Positions 19,180 to 49,733 of a stretch of 64,000 nucleotides of DNA are shown in pieces (the first letter of the stretch is position 1; every line of letters begins with the position of its first letter). Both the position numbers and the translations under genes were made by a program. The notes beneath the pieces are model-generated. The model did no database searches and had not been told where the DNA came from. It worked only from the letters and a program-made list of their open reading frames with translations. This DNA is from Siderastrea radians (Eukaryota; Cnidaria; Anthozoa; Scleractinia; Rhizangiidae), in the NCBI GenBank assembly GCA_964017195.1, contig OZ024890.1:24607701-24671700 (forward strand), in the 5' to 3' direction.

Positions 19180-20780
19180 AACAAAGAAATGTCAATCAAT
19201 CATTTAATATTTGCATTTTTGAATCGTAGACATCGTAGTTCGATTTAAAAAAAATAAGTACATTTCGGCAGGAGCTCTCAGTTAACGATAAAAAATAAAC
19301 CAATACTATCCATGAGAACACTTGTTTTCCAATACAGACAAAAGAATTGACAGTTTTGTTGTAAGCGAGTGAGATGCGATAGTCGTGATATACGCCAGTC
19401 CACACCCCCTTTCCCACACTGGAAATAAAAACGTGCGAAATAGTTATCATACAGACTCGCGTTTACTCGACTGATTTTTCAGGAATATTATTCAACTAAT
19501 ACGGAATGTTTGAAGAACCTGAGGGGAAATCAATCGTCACACTCGTCCCCGCTATCTTCACGGAAAGGAACACAGAAAGACAAAGAAAAAGGTGTAGAAA
19601 AAGAGGTGCAATGAGGAAAAGAGAAAAGAAAGGCGACTGCAGAGAAAAGTACATGTTGGTGAACAAGGAGCGTCTTGTATCGGCTAAGCAGTACCCAACG
19701 TTCTGCCTTCTGAATAAGAGCAAAATTTATACCGTTGGGATAGATGAAACGAAGCAGCAGAATGAGAGGCGATCTACACCCGTCGTTTGTCTGCCTCAAG
19801 AGGAAGAGAACGAGGTCATCGAAAAAAGAAAAGCAGAATTCACTGATCGTGATGACCCTGAGCGAAGTTTTTGAGCTTCATTCTCTGAGATAATTCCGGA
19901 CACGACTGCATTGGTTGCCTCGGACAGACCATCCGCGATTAAGCTTGCCTGTCTACTGAGTGATCCCATGTGATAATATCGGAATTGTATCGTCGATTTT
20001 AAAACGATACCATTGTTTCACAGAGCGGCTTGCTTCACGAGTAAATCCATAACGTTGTTTTCCGCGGTGTAGTGACGTTTCCGGAGGGGAAACAATGAAA
20101 TCTTCCCTTGGAATTGTGCGCACGAATTAATTCAAATATTGAAGGGAGGACTGACTGAGAGAGTAGCTGCATTTGCAGTTTTACGGATTATTGTTTGCTG
20201 TTGTAAAATACTCTGCAAAGGCAAAAAAAAAATAGCGAAACACGTTATTTTTCCGTGCTATTCTTGATCTGAAATAATTCAGTTCACGCGACGAAAATTG
20301 TACGCTTTGTACCCTGTGAACAGTCTCTTTCGATCTTCTTGGAAAATAAAGATATTCCCAATTTTCACGGAAAGATCTTAGGAGCGGCTCTGTTTGAACG
20401 GTACACATTTCTAGCCAACCAACCAAAATGCTAAGCGACTCATGAAATTTCTTTGGTCATTTTTATTTCGGCTCTGGTTTCCATCGCAGGATTTCAAATT
20501 AGACGGTGAAACAAGAGCTTGAAAGAATACCGATGCATGGTTTAGCTCGTAACAAAATCCAGCTGCGAGCGTTGAAAACCATCATCAAGATCAAATTCCC
20601 TTTCACTCTGTGATTGGCTTAAACGATGCAGTTACTAAATTGGATTTTCTAAAATTTTAATTATCTCAATGTTAGCGTCCATAGCAACTTGGCTTCCAAC
20701 GGCGAGCCAAAAAATGCTCTATGAGGGTTCTCATGCTTGAAACTGTGAGTTTGGAGTCTAGGAGCTTGATATGTTTCTCC
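19180..20780. other. Intergenic stretch with no supported gene
   Basis: Open frames of 75-122 codons occur on both strands around 19500-19870, but they overlap each other and lack motifs. Nothing else is recognisable. Confidence 0.3.
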
Positions 20781-20784
20781 TGTT

Positions 20785-20890
20785 TAGACTCTCCTCCCCT
20801 CGCGTCGCGTCTCCTCGAAATTTCGCGCGCGCGCGTGTAGTTCGCCCGCCCGACAAGCGATCGCCAAAATTAGAGACTACTCGCAGTCTA
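20785..20890. mobile_element. MULE-type MITE, family A, shortened copy
   Basis: The right arm matches family A (CGCCAAAATTAGAGACTACTCGCAGTCTA), while the left arm is cut down to TAGACTCTCC. The flanks carry a 9-bp near-duplication (TCTCCTGTT and CCTCCTGTT). See 39644-39798 for the best-preserved member. Confidence 0.75.
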
Positions 20891-20935
20891 CCTCCTGTTG
20901 CCGTCAGCAATTTTTTTTGACGGCAGCCGTTGGCG

Positions 20936-21022
20936 TAGCCTCCCACGCAGTCGTTTTTAGGGGAGTCGTATTACCCTCCTCCCCACTGACGACTTCCCTA
21001 TAAACGACTGCGTGGGAGGCTA
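20936..21022. mobile_element. 87-bp MULE-type MITE, family B
   Basis: The inverted ends TAGCCTCCCACGCAGTCGT and its complement enclose about 45 bp. A perfect 9-bp target duplication CCGTTGGCG flanks it (20927-20935 and 21023-21031). A 9-bp duplication is the signature of Mutator-like transposases. Confidence 0.85.
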
Positions 21023-21184
21023 CCGTTGGCGCGCACTGCATGTCTCCAAGTGACGATGAATGACAGATACGCGCCATCGCGTCACAGACCGACCAATCAA
21101 AACACTCCGTCACCAGAGTGCCGGGGTTCAGAAAGGCAGTATGAAAGCAGGGCAGTAGCACATGGAGCCCAAACGCTACATTAG

Positions 21185-21538
21185 CTTTATAATCATAATC
21201 TTTCAATTAAAATATTGTTATTTACCTGTATTCCTGTGCCTTTATGAGTCGCTTTGGAAGGGATTCAAATCATTACTAACTCCTCTTGGCCATTAATTGA
21301 AACCCGAGATTGTATCCCCCACGAGAGTTGATAGTTAATAATAATGGCACTTGAGACGTAATTGTCGCGTCCTATGACGCACCCTATAAGAAGATAAGAT
21401 AACATTTAGCTAACATTTGAAACCGGCGAGGTAAACCTTCTCCGCTCTGATTCAAATCCCTTCCAAAATGACTCATAAAGACACAAGGAACACAGGTAAA
21501 TAACAACATTTTTATTAAATGATTATGATATAGCTAAA
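21185..21538. mobile_element. Inverted-repeat element, ~354 bp
   Basis: An imperfect terminal inverted repeat of about 80 bp (TTTATGAGTC, GGAAGGGATT and TTATTTACCTG blocks on the left with complements on the right) surrounds about 200 bp without coding capacity. The exact ends and target duplication were not resolved. Confidence 0.65.
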
Positions 21539-21564
21539 GACAGCGCTAGGGTCCCCTGTGGCAG

Positions 21565-22083
21565 TAGGCTTGGATAAATTCTGCTCGTAAAATGGCTTAT
21601 TCTGCATGCCGGCAGTGCTCGAAATTCTGCTCTGACACCCTTATTCTGCTCGAATCCTTCTCGGTACCTGAAAAATTTTCTGCCCTTCGGGCCTTATGTA
21701 TTTTCGCAAATATAGAAGGGAGGCTGGGCCTAACCCCTAACTACTTATTAGATATTCATTATACGTAGCAAAATTGTAATTCATCTTACTTTATATCACT
21801 AATATCAGACGAAACAGTGAATCGTGTGAGTGCGTTTAAGCTACTAAACACATTTTTAAAGAACAACACAACACATGACCTTTTAATCACAAGGTATTTT
21901 TTATTTGTTTTGTAATTAGTTTTCAATTTTTCTTTTAACTGTTATGCATATCATTAGTGTCACTGATTTTCCGTTATTCTGCTCAAATTCTGCCCGAAAA
22001 TGCCTTATTCTGCCGGCAGAATGCTCGCCTCAAAAATCGCTTATTTTTCTCGAAATTCTGCCGGCAGAATTTATCCAAGCCTA
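21565..22083. mobile_element. TIR element with TAGGCTTGGATAAATTCTGC ends
   Basis: The 20-bp ends TAGGCTTGGATAAATTCTGC are inverted at 21565 and 22083. Repeated ATTCTGC and GCCGGCAGAAT words near the ends form subterminal repeats. The 519-bp body is AT-rich and non-coding. The flanking 8 bp (TGTGGCAG and CAGGGCAG) match only in part. Confidence 0.8.
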
Positions 22084-22176
22084 CAGGGCAGTCTCTCTCT
22101 TTTCGCCCTTCGCTCGCTCTCCCGCCCGCGCTACTCGCGGCTCGCGGCTCGAATATCGCGCTCGTGGCTTTGCCGT

Positions 22177-22387
22177 TAGACTGCGAGTAGTCTCTAATTT
22201 TGGCGATGGCGATTGTGGGGCGGACGAAATACACACGCGCGCGCGAAATTTCGAGGAGACGCGACGCGAAGGATGTCTATTTTTTCGGCGCTCCCTTCGC
22301 GTCGCGTCTCCTCGATCTTTCGCGCGCGCGTGTCTTTCGCCCGCGCCACAATCGCCATCGCCAAAATTAGAGACTACTCGCAGTCTA
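22177..22387. mobile_element. MULE-type MITE, family A, full palindromic copy
   Basis: The left arm starts TAGACTGCGAGTAGTCTCTA and the right arm is its complement; the arms share GGCGATGGCGATTGTG, GCGCGCGAAATTTCGAGG and GAGACGCGACGCGA. The flanks are CTTTGCCGT and CTTTACCGT, a 9-bp target duplication with one change. The arms pair over about 90 bp. A further arm fragment (GAGACTGCTCGTAGTCTA) lies at 22425-22443. Confidence 0.9.
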
Positions 22388-22444
22388 CTTTACCGTTCGT
22401 CCGGCACGGATTTTAGAGCAAAAGAGAGACTGCTCGTAGTCTAG

Positions 22445-23689
22445 GAGAGGGCATGATCGCAGGCTATTACAGCTGTAGTAGCGTAACCCAATTCAATTTC
22501 ACCGTGGCGTCACGTTACAACTGGATGCAACTACCAGAATTAATTACGTTTTTAAGCTAAGGCCGGTAAATGTTTTCAGGTATACAGGGTTCAAGGGGGC
22601 TTAGAGCGCCTGCTTCTAAATTCAGGGCCCCAGGCCTCCAAGGTGGAAAAATCGGGGCTCTGGGGCTCCATTAATTCACTCCAGAGCGATAATCAACGTA
22701 TTTATCCAGGCTCCATGTTGTTATATTGCAGAGAAAAAAAATTCACGGCAAAAACTACTGGGGCACCAGGAACGTTACTTCAGAACAAGAGATAAATCTG
22801 TTTCAAATTCCCCACCCTTTCAACGCAACGTTCAAATTCCCCCCTCCCCTTGAAGTTTCGAATTGATCGATGTATCACTATACGTAGCCCTGAGTTTAAA
22901 CCCTACAAGGCAAGGACCAGATTCATAAAGCCCATCCAAGTTAAGACACAGCTCAAACATAAAAGAGTTTGCATGGAAAATCGAACTGAGAATTGCTATT
23001 GATAAATAAGCTTTTTAAAAAGGGTAGAAGCTGCTAATAAAAGAGATAAAATGTTATCTGGTGTTGTTTCTTTCTTTCTGTAAAGGTTTAGCACTTCTGG
23101 AGAGGTTTGTGGTCGTCTACATATACCCTAATAAAGACTTTCTCTGCATCGCATGGAACACCGCGTTGCTTGTTTAAGAAGTCATTAACCATTGTTAAGT
23201 CTGACATCATAAAACTATAACCAGACTAACTGTAGTTAAAGGTGTTGGTGTGACTACAACCAATGTAAAGGTACCAGGTATGTCAGCCATGAGTATTTGC
23301 ACCACCCACTGAAGCAGGATAAGACAATAAATCAACTAACAGTCAAGATTTCTTGAAATAAATTTAATAAAATGATAATCCTAATTTGATTATCTTTTAA
23401 TTTTTTTATTTCTAGGGATAACTTATGTTCTCCAAAGGTATATGTTGTCACACTTGATCCCAAAATGTGAAAAAAAAATTTAAAAAACTAAGAAAAGCTG
23501 CTGGTATAGGGCAATTTATGCAAGGAATTAAAAAAAAAGACCTTTCAGAAGGAAAAATCTCACAGCAAGAAATTATGTAATGGCAAAGTGATAGAATGTA
23601 TGAAAACACTGAATCAAAGGCAGTGCACTTGACTTTGAATATTGTAAAAACACACTACAATCCTTTATTCCACACATGCACCTTGATTC
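22445..23689. other. Intergenic stretch with no supported gene
   Basis: No exon or known repeat was recognised. The region has G/C-homopolymer-rich patches near 22590-22670 and 22800-22860. Confidence 0.3.
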
Positions 23690-24475
23690 AAAGTTTCGTG
23701 TACAGTTTGATGGTGACCCATGGCAGACGCAATATGAAAGGTATTCCTGTGGCAAAAAGCATGAAAAGGGAGGGAACAGCTATTTAAGCTCAGGGCATGA
23801 ATGTGTGGGAAGTTAGGTCCCTGGTGTGCACACACATACATGCCCAAAACTACAAGTGTAAGACTCAAACAAGAAGACACCTGAAGGCACTTACGCAGGA
23901 TGTGCTGAATTAAGGACTATTTTGCATGGAGTTGGACAATTGTTAAGTACATATGCTGGTACGATATGTACGTCCTCTTCTAGTTTCTTCTATCAATTTC
24001 ACTTTGTACTTTGTCTTCTACACGACACATTGTCTGGTTGTGTTCAACCCAACCTGACTTGCATGTGATTCAAAGTTACAGCCAATAAAATAGCACAATT
24101 TTTCGGGACGTCCCATGAGCCTTGTGCCAGGGACACGGGACATGGGAAAGTTAAAAAACATGCCAATTTGTGACACCGATGAAAAAATATGTTTGACCGA
24201 AACATAGACGTGGGCTGACGTAATTAGAGTTTAAGCTAGCTGGGTTGACAACAAACTATCCACTGAGTAATGAAAATGTGTTTTGTGAGGCATCATGGTT
24301 GGTACAGTAAGGGTGGGAGAGGGAAAATGTAAGCACCGGTGGCCCAAACATCCCACCCCCTCATGCTCTGTGCTCAAATATCTGCTCCCAGTCCACTATT
24401 CGTGCTTTTTGCCACAGGAATACCTTTCATATTGCATCTGCCATGGGTCAACAATAATATATTGTACATGAATTT
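23690..24475. repeat. Inverted repeat pair (arms ~125 bp)
   Basis: The arm at 24345-24475 contains GGAATACCTTTCATATTGCA and TCTGCCATGGGTCA; the same words occur on the minus strand at 23690-23815. The spacer is about 530 bp. It may be the ends of one decayed DNA element or two inserted copies. Confidence 0.6.
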
Positions 24476-24615
24476 GTTATCTAATAAAAACAAGACTGAA
24501 TCAAAACCTTATTCTTACAGGTCAGAGAGAAACAACTCTGACTCTGTGTAAGGGAGAGATACTTGTAGTTCTGTGCAACAACAGAAAAATCTAGTTGTCA
24601 AAACTCCTGGTACGT

Positions 24616-24655
24616 GTCACTTTGCATTCCCTTTTTAAAGGGAATGCAAAGTGAC
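24616..24655. repeat. 40-bp hairpin
   Basis: Arms GTCACTTTGCATTCCCTTT and complement meet with a 2-nt loop (19-bp stem). It shares its last bases with the larger hairpin that follows. Confidence 0.85.
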
Positions 24656-24786
24656 AAAAATCCTCTTTTTCATTTAAGTGATGGACGATCATGAATAGTG
24701 TTTGTAAAACGTTTTCAAAGCTTAAAACGTTTTACAAACACTATTCATGATCGTCCATCACTTAAATGAAAAAGAGGATTTTTGTC
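24653..24786. repeat. Perfect 63-bp inverted repeat with 8-nt loop
   Basis: The left arm (24653-24715) and right arm (24724-24786) are exact complements over 63 bp around a CAAAGCTT loop. Exact pairing over this length implies a very young foldback element, gene conversion between the arms, or selection for a hairpin RNA. No coding frame is present. Confidence 0.9.
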
Positions 24787-24789
24787 TGT

Positions 24790-26660
24790 TGTAATAGTTG
24801 TTGAGTAGTGAATTCAGATCCCTTCAAACATCAAACTTTTCAAGTGCTGAGTCAAATGAAAATGGGCAAAAGTGATTGTTTCAGCTGATTTCCATTAGTT
24901 TCAACACATGAAAAGTTGGACGTTTGAGTTTAGTAGGCTTGTTCTCATTTTCAATTTGTAACACCAGGAAAAATTATTTCTTATTATCTTTAAAGGAATC
25001 TTTCCAGGTCAGATAGTACATAACACAAAATGTCTTTTTTTAAACAAACACTTTAAAATAGTAACAAATTTTGATAATTAAAAATGCAATCATAATATAA
25101 ATATCAACACAGAGAAGACAAGATGTCTGGAGAATCAAGTATTTAAAGCAATTTAAAAAATATAAGAAACCTATCACACCCCCAAAATGTCTTACAATAA
25201 TAATTAAAAGTTAGACTAATTTTATACCAAGTGCTGTACAAAGCATATTAATTACCAGTAAATACTCCTTTGGCCAAATTGTAAAAATAATTTTGTTCAA
25301 ATGTACCCTAAATTGCTACAATGTATCATATTGTAGAGAAAAGGATACCTGAACAAATTGCTTCATTTGCAAGTAATAAATTACTAGTATACATACTCTA
25401 TTATTAACTACAATTTCTATGCAAACTCTGGAGTTAGAAACTCAACCAATGGTTGCATTTTATACTGCTGCAAACAAGCAACTGTCTAAGGGGAGATCAG
25501 CAAATTTTAGCTCATAATTATCAATCTTTATTGTTTAACCTTCAAGTCTCAGCATCATTATACAAATTCTCCTTTCTGGTCTCCAGACATTTTGTTGAGA
25601 ACTAGCTGAGAGAACTTGTTTAAAAATAGAGACAATTCATCTTTGGTGGTCACTTACCTAATTCTCATGACCTGTATGTGTTACACTGCACTGATAAGAT
25701 GAGGAGAAATTTGTTGCTGATCACTATTGGGGCTCAAAGGATTAAATACGGTGACAGTTAACAGGCTAAACAAGTGACAAACTTGTCGCCTTCAAATTTC
25801 AGATTGAACTGCGAATATTTAGAATTGTGGCATTTTGAAAAAGGAGGAAAACTGAAGAAAAATCTCTACAAAAAGCAAGGCAACAAACAACATTCTGATC
25901 CCTCAAATGGCATCAACTACGGGATTTGAACCTGAGTCAAACCTGAGCCTCTCACCGCTACACCATCCTGCTAAAAAAAGGTCAACTGTCACATAATGAC
26001 TGGCAGCTTTTGATCCAGTTATCTGTTTCTGCTTTGAAAGTGTGTTGGTTGTTGTCATAATCCTGGTTTTTTATTGTTAGTACCCACATCAGCCATTATT
26101 TTTAAATTTGAAAATAAAGCCAATTGGCTTCAAAGTCCGACTTAACTTGTGCAAAAGTTTTTGCTCAGTAATTACACTTGATGGTAGTATAAATGCAACT
26201 CTTTGTTAAGATTTGAACTTCAGAATTTGCATTTTATTGTTAAGTGCAGCAATTTTAAACTCTCCTTAAGTGGTCCTCTATCTTCCAATAGACCTTTATA
26301 TACTGTAGTAGCAAAGTTTATTTAATATGAAAGATAAATTATAAATAAAGAACACAATGTTGTGCTCTTGACTTTGCTACAAAAAACACATCCATTTGAA
26401 AGAAGAAACTGAACCGAAACAAGGAAGAGTGGATTGTGGACTTCCAAAAATGTGAAAATAAAAATGCGAAATAAAAATCCCTTTTCTATAATTTGTATAA
26501 CTTCATTGATGGCCATTGTTAAATTTCTTAATGTACAGTTTACTGCACAATGGGTAAATACAATGGGTTTTGTTTTGCACTGCTGTCAATCATAATTACA
26601 ATGATAAACAAAAAAACATCTAAAGAACAGACACAAACAAAGCTAAACAAAGCCAGCTAT
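24790..26660. other. AT-rich stretch downstream of TMEM64-like
   Basis: No exon is seen. It should contain the 3' UTR of the TMEM64-like gene; a minus-strand AATAAA lies at 26317-26322. A tRNA-like segment is listed separately at 25909-25971. Confidence 0.4.
25909..25971 (-). repeat. tRNA-like sequence, probably a SINE head
   Basis: On the minus strand an A-box-like TGGTGTAGCGGTGAGAGG is followed at tRNA spacing by a B-box-like GGTTCAAATCC. The stems around them do not form a convincing full cloverleaf by eye, so this is more likely a tRNA-derived SINE or tRNA relic than a working tRNA gene. Confidence 0.5.
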
Positions 26661-26662
26661 CG

Positions 26663-29211
26663 TTAAGGAGTTTGAGCACCCTTGTTAATTTCACTAATAG
26701 CAGTCAAGATAGCAGATGCAGATTTGGATCGTTGATGGCCTTTTTTCATTTTGTTGTCTACGAAACCCTTTTCTTCTAGCTGTGCTTCTACATCAAAATC
26801 TCTCACAAGGTTCTTCGCCATTGTAAACTGAAATTGCTCTGGTGTGGCTATTGGTATGTGACCATTTGCTTCAATGTCTGGTTCCACTTCATCACAAGTC
26901 TTATTGAGCTCTTTCCTTGCACGGCGGATTACATAGGTCATCAAAAGTACACTGATAATAAATTGGATGAAGAGAATAATGTAACTACCTGACTGGTCTT
27001 GTACGACGTCTTCCAGAGAACGGAATGTGGAACCCATGTATGCATTTAATGCTTGAGTAGGTAAAAGTCCAACAGTAGATGAAAGTACATATTTAGGTGC
27101 ACTGACATTAGTAACCTGGAAAACAAAAGGATAAACAAGAAAATACGTTAAAATCCTCACTTTTCTCTTCACCAATTAAAACTGAACCAGAACTCTTCAT
27201 CAACTATATGACTACTGTAACTGAGAAAACTCGAGATACTGGAACCAAACACAAAAACTCTAGAATATAAACATGGCTTGGACCTAATGCAATCTAGGTG
27301 AAATAAGATCACACCAATTAACTCAAAAACTCAAGTTAGAATGCAGTCAAACTACCACTAGTGGAAATCCGGCTGACTTCACATTAACAATATATTTTCA
27401 CCTCCCACAACTGGACAGTTGAAAATTGTCCTAACAACGTCCACTTACAGTCAGTTTGACTCCACTCTCATTAGAAGTTATCAATGGCCACTAGTTAAAG
27501 GAGTGCAAGGGTTTCAGTCACAAGTAGATTGTGTATGATCAGGTAGGTGAGTATATTCCTGAAAAGGACAGTTGGTGACAGTGACTGATGTATCAACAAG
27601 TTCAGCAAAAGTTGTGATAACTTTATTTGGAAGTTATGATTTCCACATGGGTCGTTGAAACATCAGTCAATTTTACCAACAGTCCTTCTCAGGACTACAC
27701 TCACTTGGACATTTACACACAGCCTTCTAATGACAAGACTCCTGGGTTCAAACCAGTCACCACGTTTCAGTTATGGTAACTGAACCTTTCATAAGCAAGC
27801 ACCCTCCAGATCTTGTGATCAAGGTGGCACCTTTTAGATACGAAACGGTGTTCTTGACTATGAACTGATTCAAACAGGATTTCATTTTGATTCACAAGCA
27901 AAAACAATCACAAGGAGTGATACGAGTTAGCCTGTGAACAAGCTCCACGGTATTTGTTTTCTTCACCTGCAATTTTTTCTCACGTTATTTCCCCAGAGCC
28001 TGTTCACATTCAAAGAGACATGAGTTCATAATCACCATAAACTAACCAACCGTCAACTCCCCTCGTTTTTTTCCCGCTCTTTCGCTCGCTTTATTTTTCA
28101 CTCGCGCTCCACTATCTGAATGCCTGGAACAGGGTAGTATTGATCTCAACTACACCTTTAGCTCCATTTTCTTAATCTTAGAATAAAGAAGACAAAAATT
28201 TGACTAAGGCATTCTTAGATTGCTTGGAGTATAAAGCAACTCTTCATAGAAATCTCTTCATGCGCTCTTTTTGCACATGCCAATATTCAATGTAAATTGA
28301 TTTATAAAAATCTGCATATATATAATGATATTTTTGAAGCTTACTTAATTTGGAAATTATGCACGCATGAATAATTACCAAAAAGTTCAGTATTTCTTAG
28401 TTACCATCGGATAGTTCTATGAAATGAATGAAATGAATCCTACTCGAAAATAAAGCGCTTCCACAGTTTGTAATAAATTTAAATGAAAAGCATCCAGATC
28501 GGTGGTACAATAATAAAAAACGAGCAAAATTCCCAGCTGTTTTGTGACAAATATTCACTAAAGAAACAAGCCTGCAAATATAAACAAATCATCAATTGAC
28601 TATGCAATGCATGCAAATCGGAGTCATGTGAGAGAATTACAGGAAATGCCGTATAATCTTACCGAGAAAAGCCCGTTTTGCAATCCAAAGGGAACGGGTG
28701 TGAGTCGTGTGAGGGCGATCACTTTAAAACCACGTTTTCCCTCGACTACACGCATGATTGCCTTCAGGTTTTCCGACTCAAGTTTAGAGCGCACGAAATC
28801 TCGTAGATATCGCCTGCAAACGATGAACGCACTCGACAATCCGCACAGCACAGAAATCACTACAACCAAAAATCCAAGCATGAATCCGTACAAATACCCT
28901 GCTGCTACGTTTAGAAGGATGTATCCCCATGTCATAGGAAAAGAAACAACTGTGAACATAGTTACAAACAGTAGAATTCGCGCCCATTCATCCAGATTCT
29001 CCAGCCATTCCAGGACGTCTTTCACGTACCGGCGACACAAAATAACCAAGATCAGTCCAACGATAAGGAAGATGAGAGCTGTATAGGAGATTTGATAGCA
29101 CCTCGGTTGCCTTTTGATTACAACTTGGTCGAATTTCGTAGATTCGCCGAGACACTTCTGAGCTTGCGACTGAATCTGCTCGGTGCATTTTTGACCATAT
29201 TTAAAGACCAT
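26663..29211 (-). CDS. TMEM64: TMEM64-like VTT-domain membrane protein
   Basis: Two exons give 333 aa: exon 1 at 28663-29211 (183 codons, ATG at 29211, donor TCG|GTAAGA) and exon 2 at 26663-27115 (acceptor TTTCCAG, phase 0, stop at 26663). The intron is 1547 bp. The protein has several membrane segments (about residues 43-60, 80-100, 104-125, 125-142 and 235-255) and the hallmark blocks SFPMTWGYILLNVAAGYLYG, LTRLTPVPFGLQN and SSTVGLLPTQALNAYMG of the VTT/DedA-like family; these match human TMEM64 (380 aa) best. VTT proteins act in ER and endomembranes, several as lipid scramblases; TMEM64 has been linked to SERCA2 calcium handling. It starts 484 bp from METTL9 on the other strand, suggesting a shared promoter region. 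Confidence 0.92.
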
Positions 29212-29695
29212 ACTTAGACGTCTACTACAGGGTCAGTGTCAAGGATTTGAGGAATTAGGATCAATGCATTACAGCTTTCGCCTAGAATCTGAAATTAACA
29301 CCAAAAGACCACCGTGATCTGCGAACAAAAACAATTCAAAACGGTATTGCATTCCGCAAACGCCCAACCCTCCCCAACTCAAAGCAAATGTCAAAGTATT
29401 GAGTCAACTTCGAGTCAGCGGACTACTTCTATAACTTAGTAGCCAGGCCTTACTAATAGCGGCGCGTTTTCAGCGCGAACTTGGGTAAATTTCAAATTTA
29501 TTTCTTTTGCTCTCAAGAATGAGAATTTACTATTATTATTTCGTTCCCTCTTTCGTTCGCCTGACATAATTGCAAAGACATTACATTTTCCTATAGCCAA
29601 ATGAAGATTTCAGGAAACTTTGATTGCTCCTCGAAAACTGGGACAGTCAGCTTTGTAGCCAGGCCTAAATAAATACACAACATGGCTGCCGCCTG
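29212..29695. promoter_or_regulatory. Head-to-head promoter region of TMEM64-like and METTL9
   Basis: The 484 bp between the two start codons must hold both 5' UTRs and both promoters. No TATA box is obvious for either gene. This is inferred from gene layout; no transcription start was seen. AGCCAGGCCTTACTAATA (29441) and AGCCAGGCCTAAATAAATA (29658) form a small direct repeat. Confidence 0.5.
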
Positions 29696-48112
<18,417 letters not shown>

Positions 48113-48667
48113 GTAAACAAAATGTTCATGTTTGTTAAACCCTATGACAAAAGGGCTACCGTTCATTACTACCAAAAGACACACCATAAGGTTGCTAAGT
48201 ATTAATTTTAGTGCTACTTGGCTTTTTAGTAATTTTACAGTGTTCTACATAAAATGCAGTGGAGACGGGAAGCAAAAACTGATTATAAAGCCATACCAAA
48301 AGGCAAAGGAACTACTGAGATAAATAACAGTGAGACAAAGAAACTATTACTGGGAAAAAGGAACTACATGTATTACAATAAAAAAAATTACCAATAATTT
48401 TATGCTCTAATATAGAATATTCTAATATTTACTATAATGCTTACAATGCGTAAATTTGTAAAACATACTAAATAAAGCTGTTATTGATTCTTTGATATTT
48501 TAAAATATCAAAGGTAAGAATGTTTTATTAGTAAGTTATGGTTATCACCATGCTGTGAGCCCTACTTAAGATCCAAGCCAAGAATAAAATTTATAAATAC
48601 TAAGGTCAGTGGACTGGAAAGTATTGAATGCTGTCTAATCACAGGAATACAAAGTTAGGAGAACTAT

Positions 48668-49152
48668 TATGGAACTACCGTGTGGCACTAAATTTTTGCC
48701 GGTTCTAATTTTTGTGTTTTTTTTCGCAATCCGCAAAAAAAAGTTCCCGTAAAATAAAATTACCGCAAATTTTTTTCCCGCAAAAATTTACTCCACCGTA
48801 GAAATTATATACAAAAATACTGTTTTGAAGGAGAAAATGCTATAGGTAACTCGGTGGATGAAGTGGTACTCTAGTTATTGTTGATCCATTGTAATAGAGT
48901 GACATTGATTAATCTGTTTTACATTCGCATGTTGTTTTATCAGTCTTTCTTTTGCATGTGCTCAAACAAAAAACAAAAATGTTAGCATTTCTATTTGAAT
49001 GCAACTTCAAGAAAAACTGCAAAAACTAATTCCCAGCAAGAAAAAACAGTTTTTTCCAGTTGCAAAAATTAGTTCCCACAAAACACAAAAATTCACCAAT
49101 CCGCAAAACTTTAAACTCCCGCAAAAATTTAGTGCCACACGGTACTTCCATA
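48668..49152. mobile_element. 485-bp TIR element with GTGTGGCACTAAATTTTTG ends
   Basis: Left end TATGGAACTACCGTGTGGCA and right end TGCCACACGGTACTTCCATA are inverted over about 30 bp. CCGCAAAAATT and TTTTTTTTCGC words are repeated inside near both ends. No coding capacity. Confidence 0.85.
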
Positions 49153-49733
49153 TCGCTGGACTGAGTTTTTCATCTGACATACAGTATTTCCCAACTTTGT
49201 CATTGAGTTCAGGCTATAGTCAATGATTTAGAAGACATTTTACTACAGCCCTCCAGGAGGAGGGCTTCCTTCAATATAAAGTTGAAAGTGGAGGAAATGC
49301 CTCATTTTACAATCTTACACCCCCCCCCCCCCATTTTACAAAATCCTGGATCTGCTTCTGTAGTAGAGACGCAGAGACAGAGGGTTCACACAGTGACTGA
49401 AAGGTGATGGAAAAGTCATGGAATTTGAAATTTACATTCCAGGCCTGGAAAGTTTGTGAAGTGAGGACATTTTGCTCATTGTTTTCACCAGTCCTCTGGT
49501 CAGCAATTCTTCAGTTGTTTTTTTGAAAAGGTCACTAGGTTATTGCACTGGATAAAAAGTTATGGAAACTTGTTTCCCAACTGGTTTCTCTGTGTGAACC
49601 CTGAAGAAACAACTTTGTTATTTTGTTTTAAAAATAAGTTCAACTTGTTTCAGTGAAAAAAATCGCTAAATATGTAAACCTTGCCAATTTATTTTTATGT
49701 TGTTACAGAAGACTCCTCTTCTACGTATACTGT

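Noticed and set aside
19506..19874. Plus-strand 122-codon basic frame
   Set aside because: It consists largely of an Arg/Lys/Glu-rich low-complexity run without a domain, and the minus strand has equally long frames here; neither could be linked to exons.
25909..25971. Functional tRNA gene
   Set aside because: A and B boxes are present but acceptor and anticodon stems do not pair convincingly by eye; a SINE or tRNA relic is more likely.
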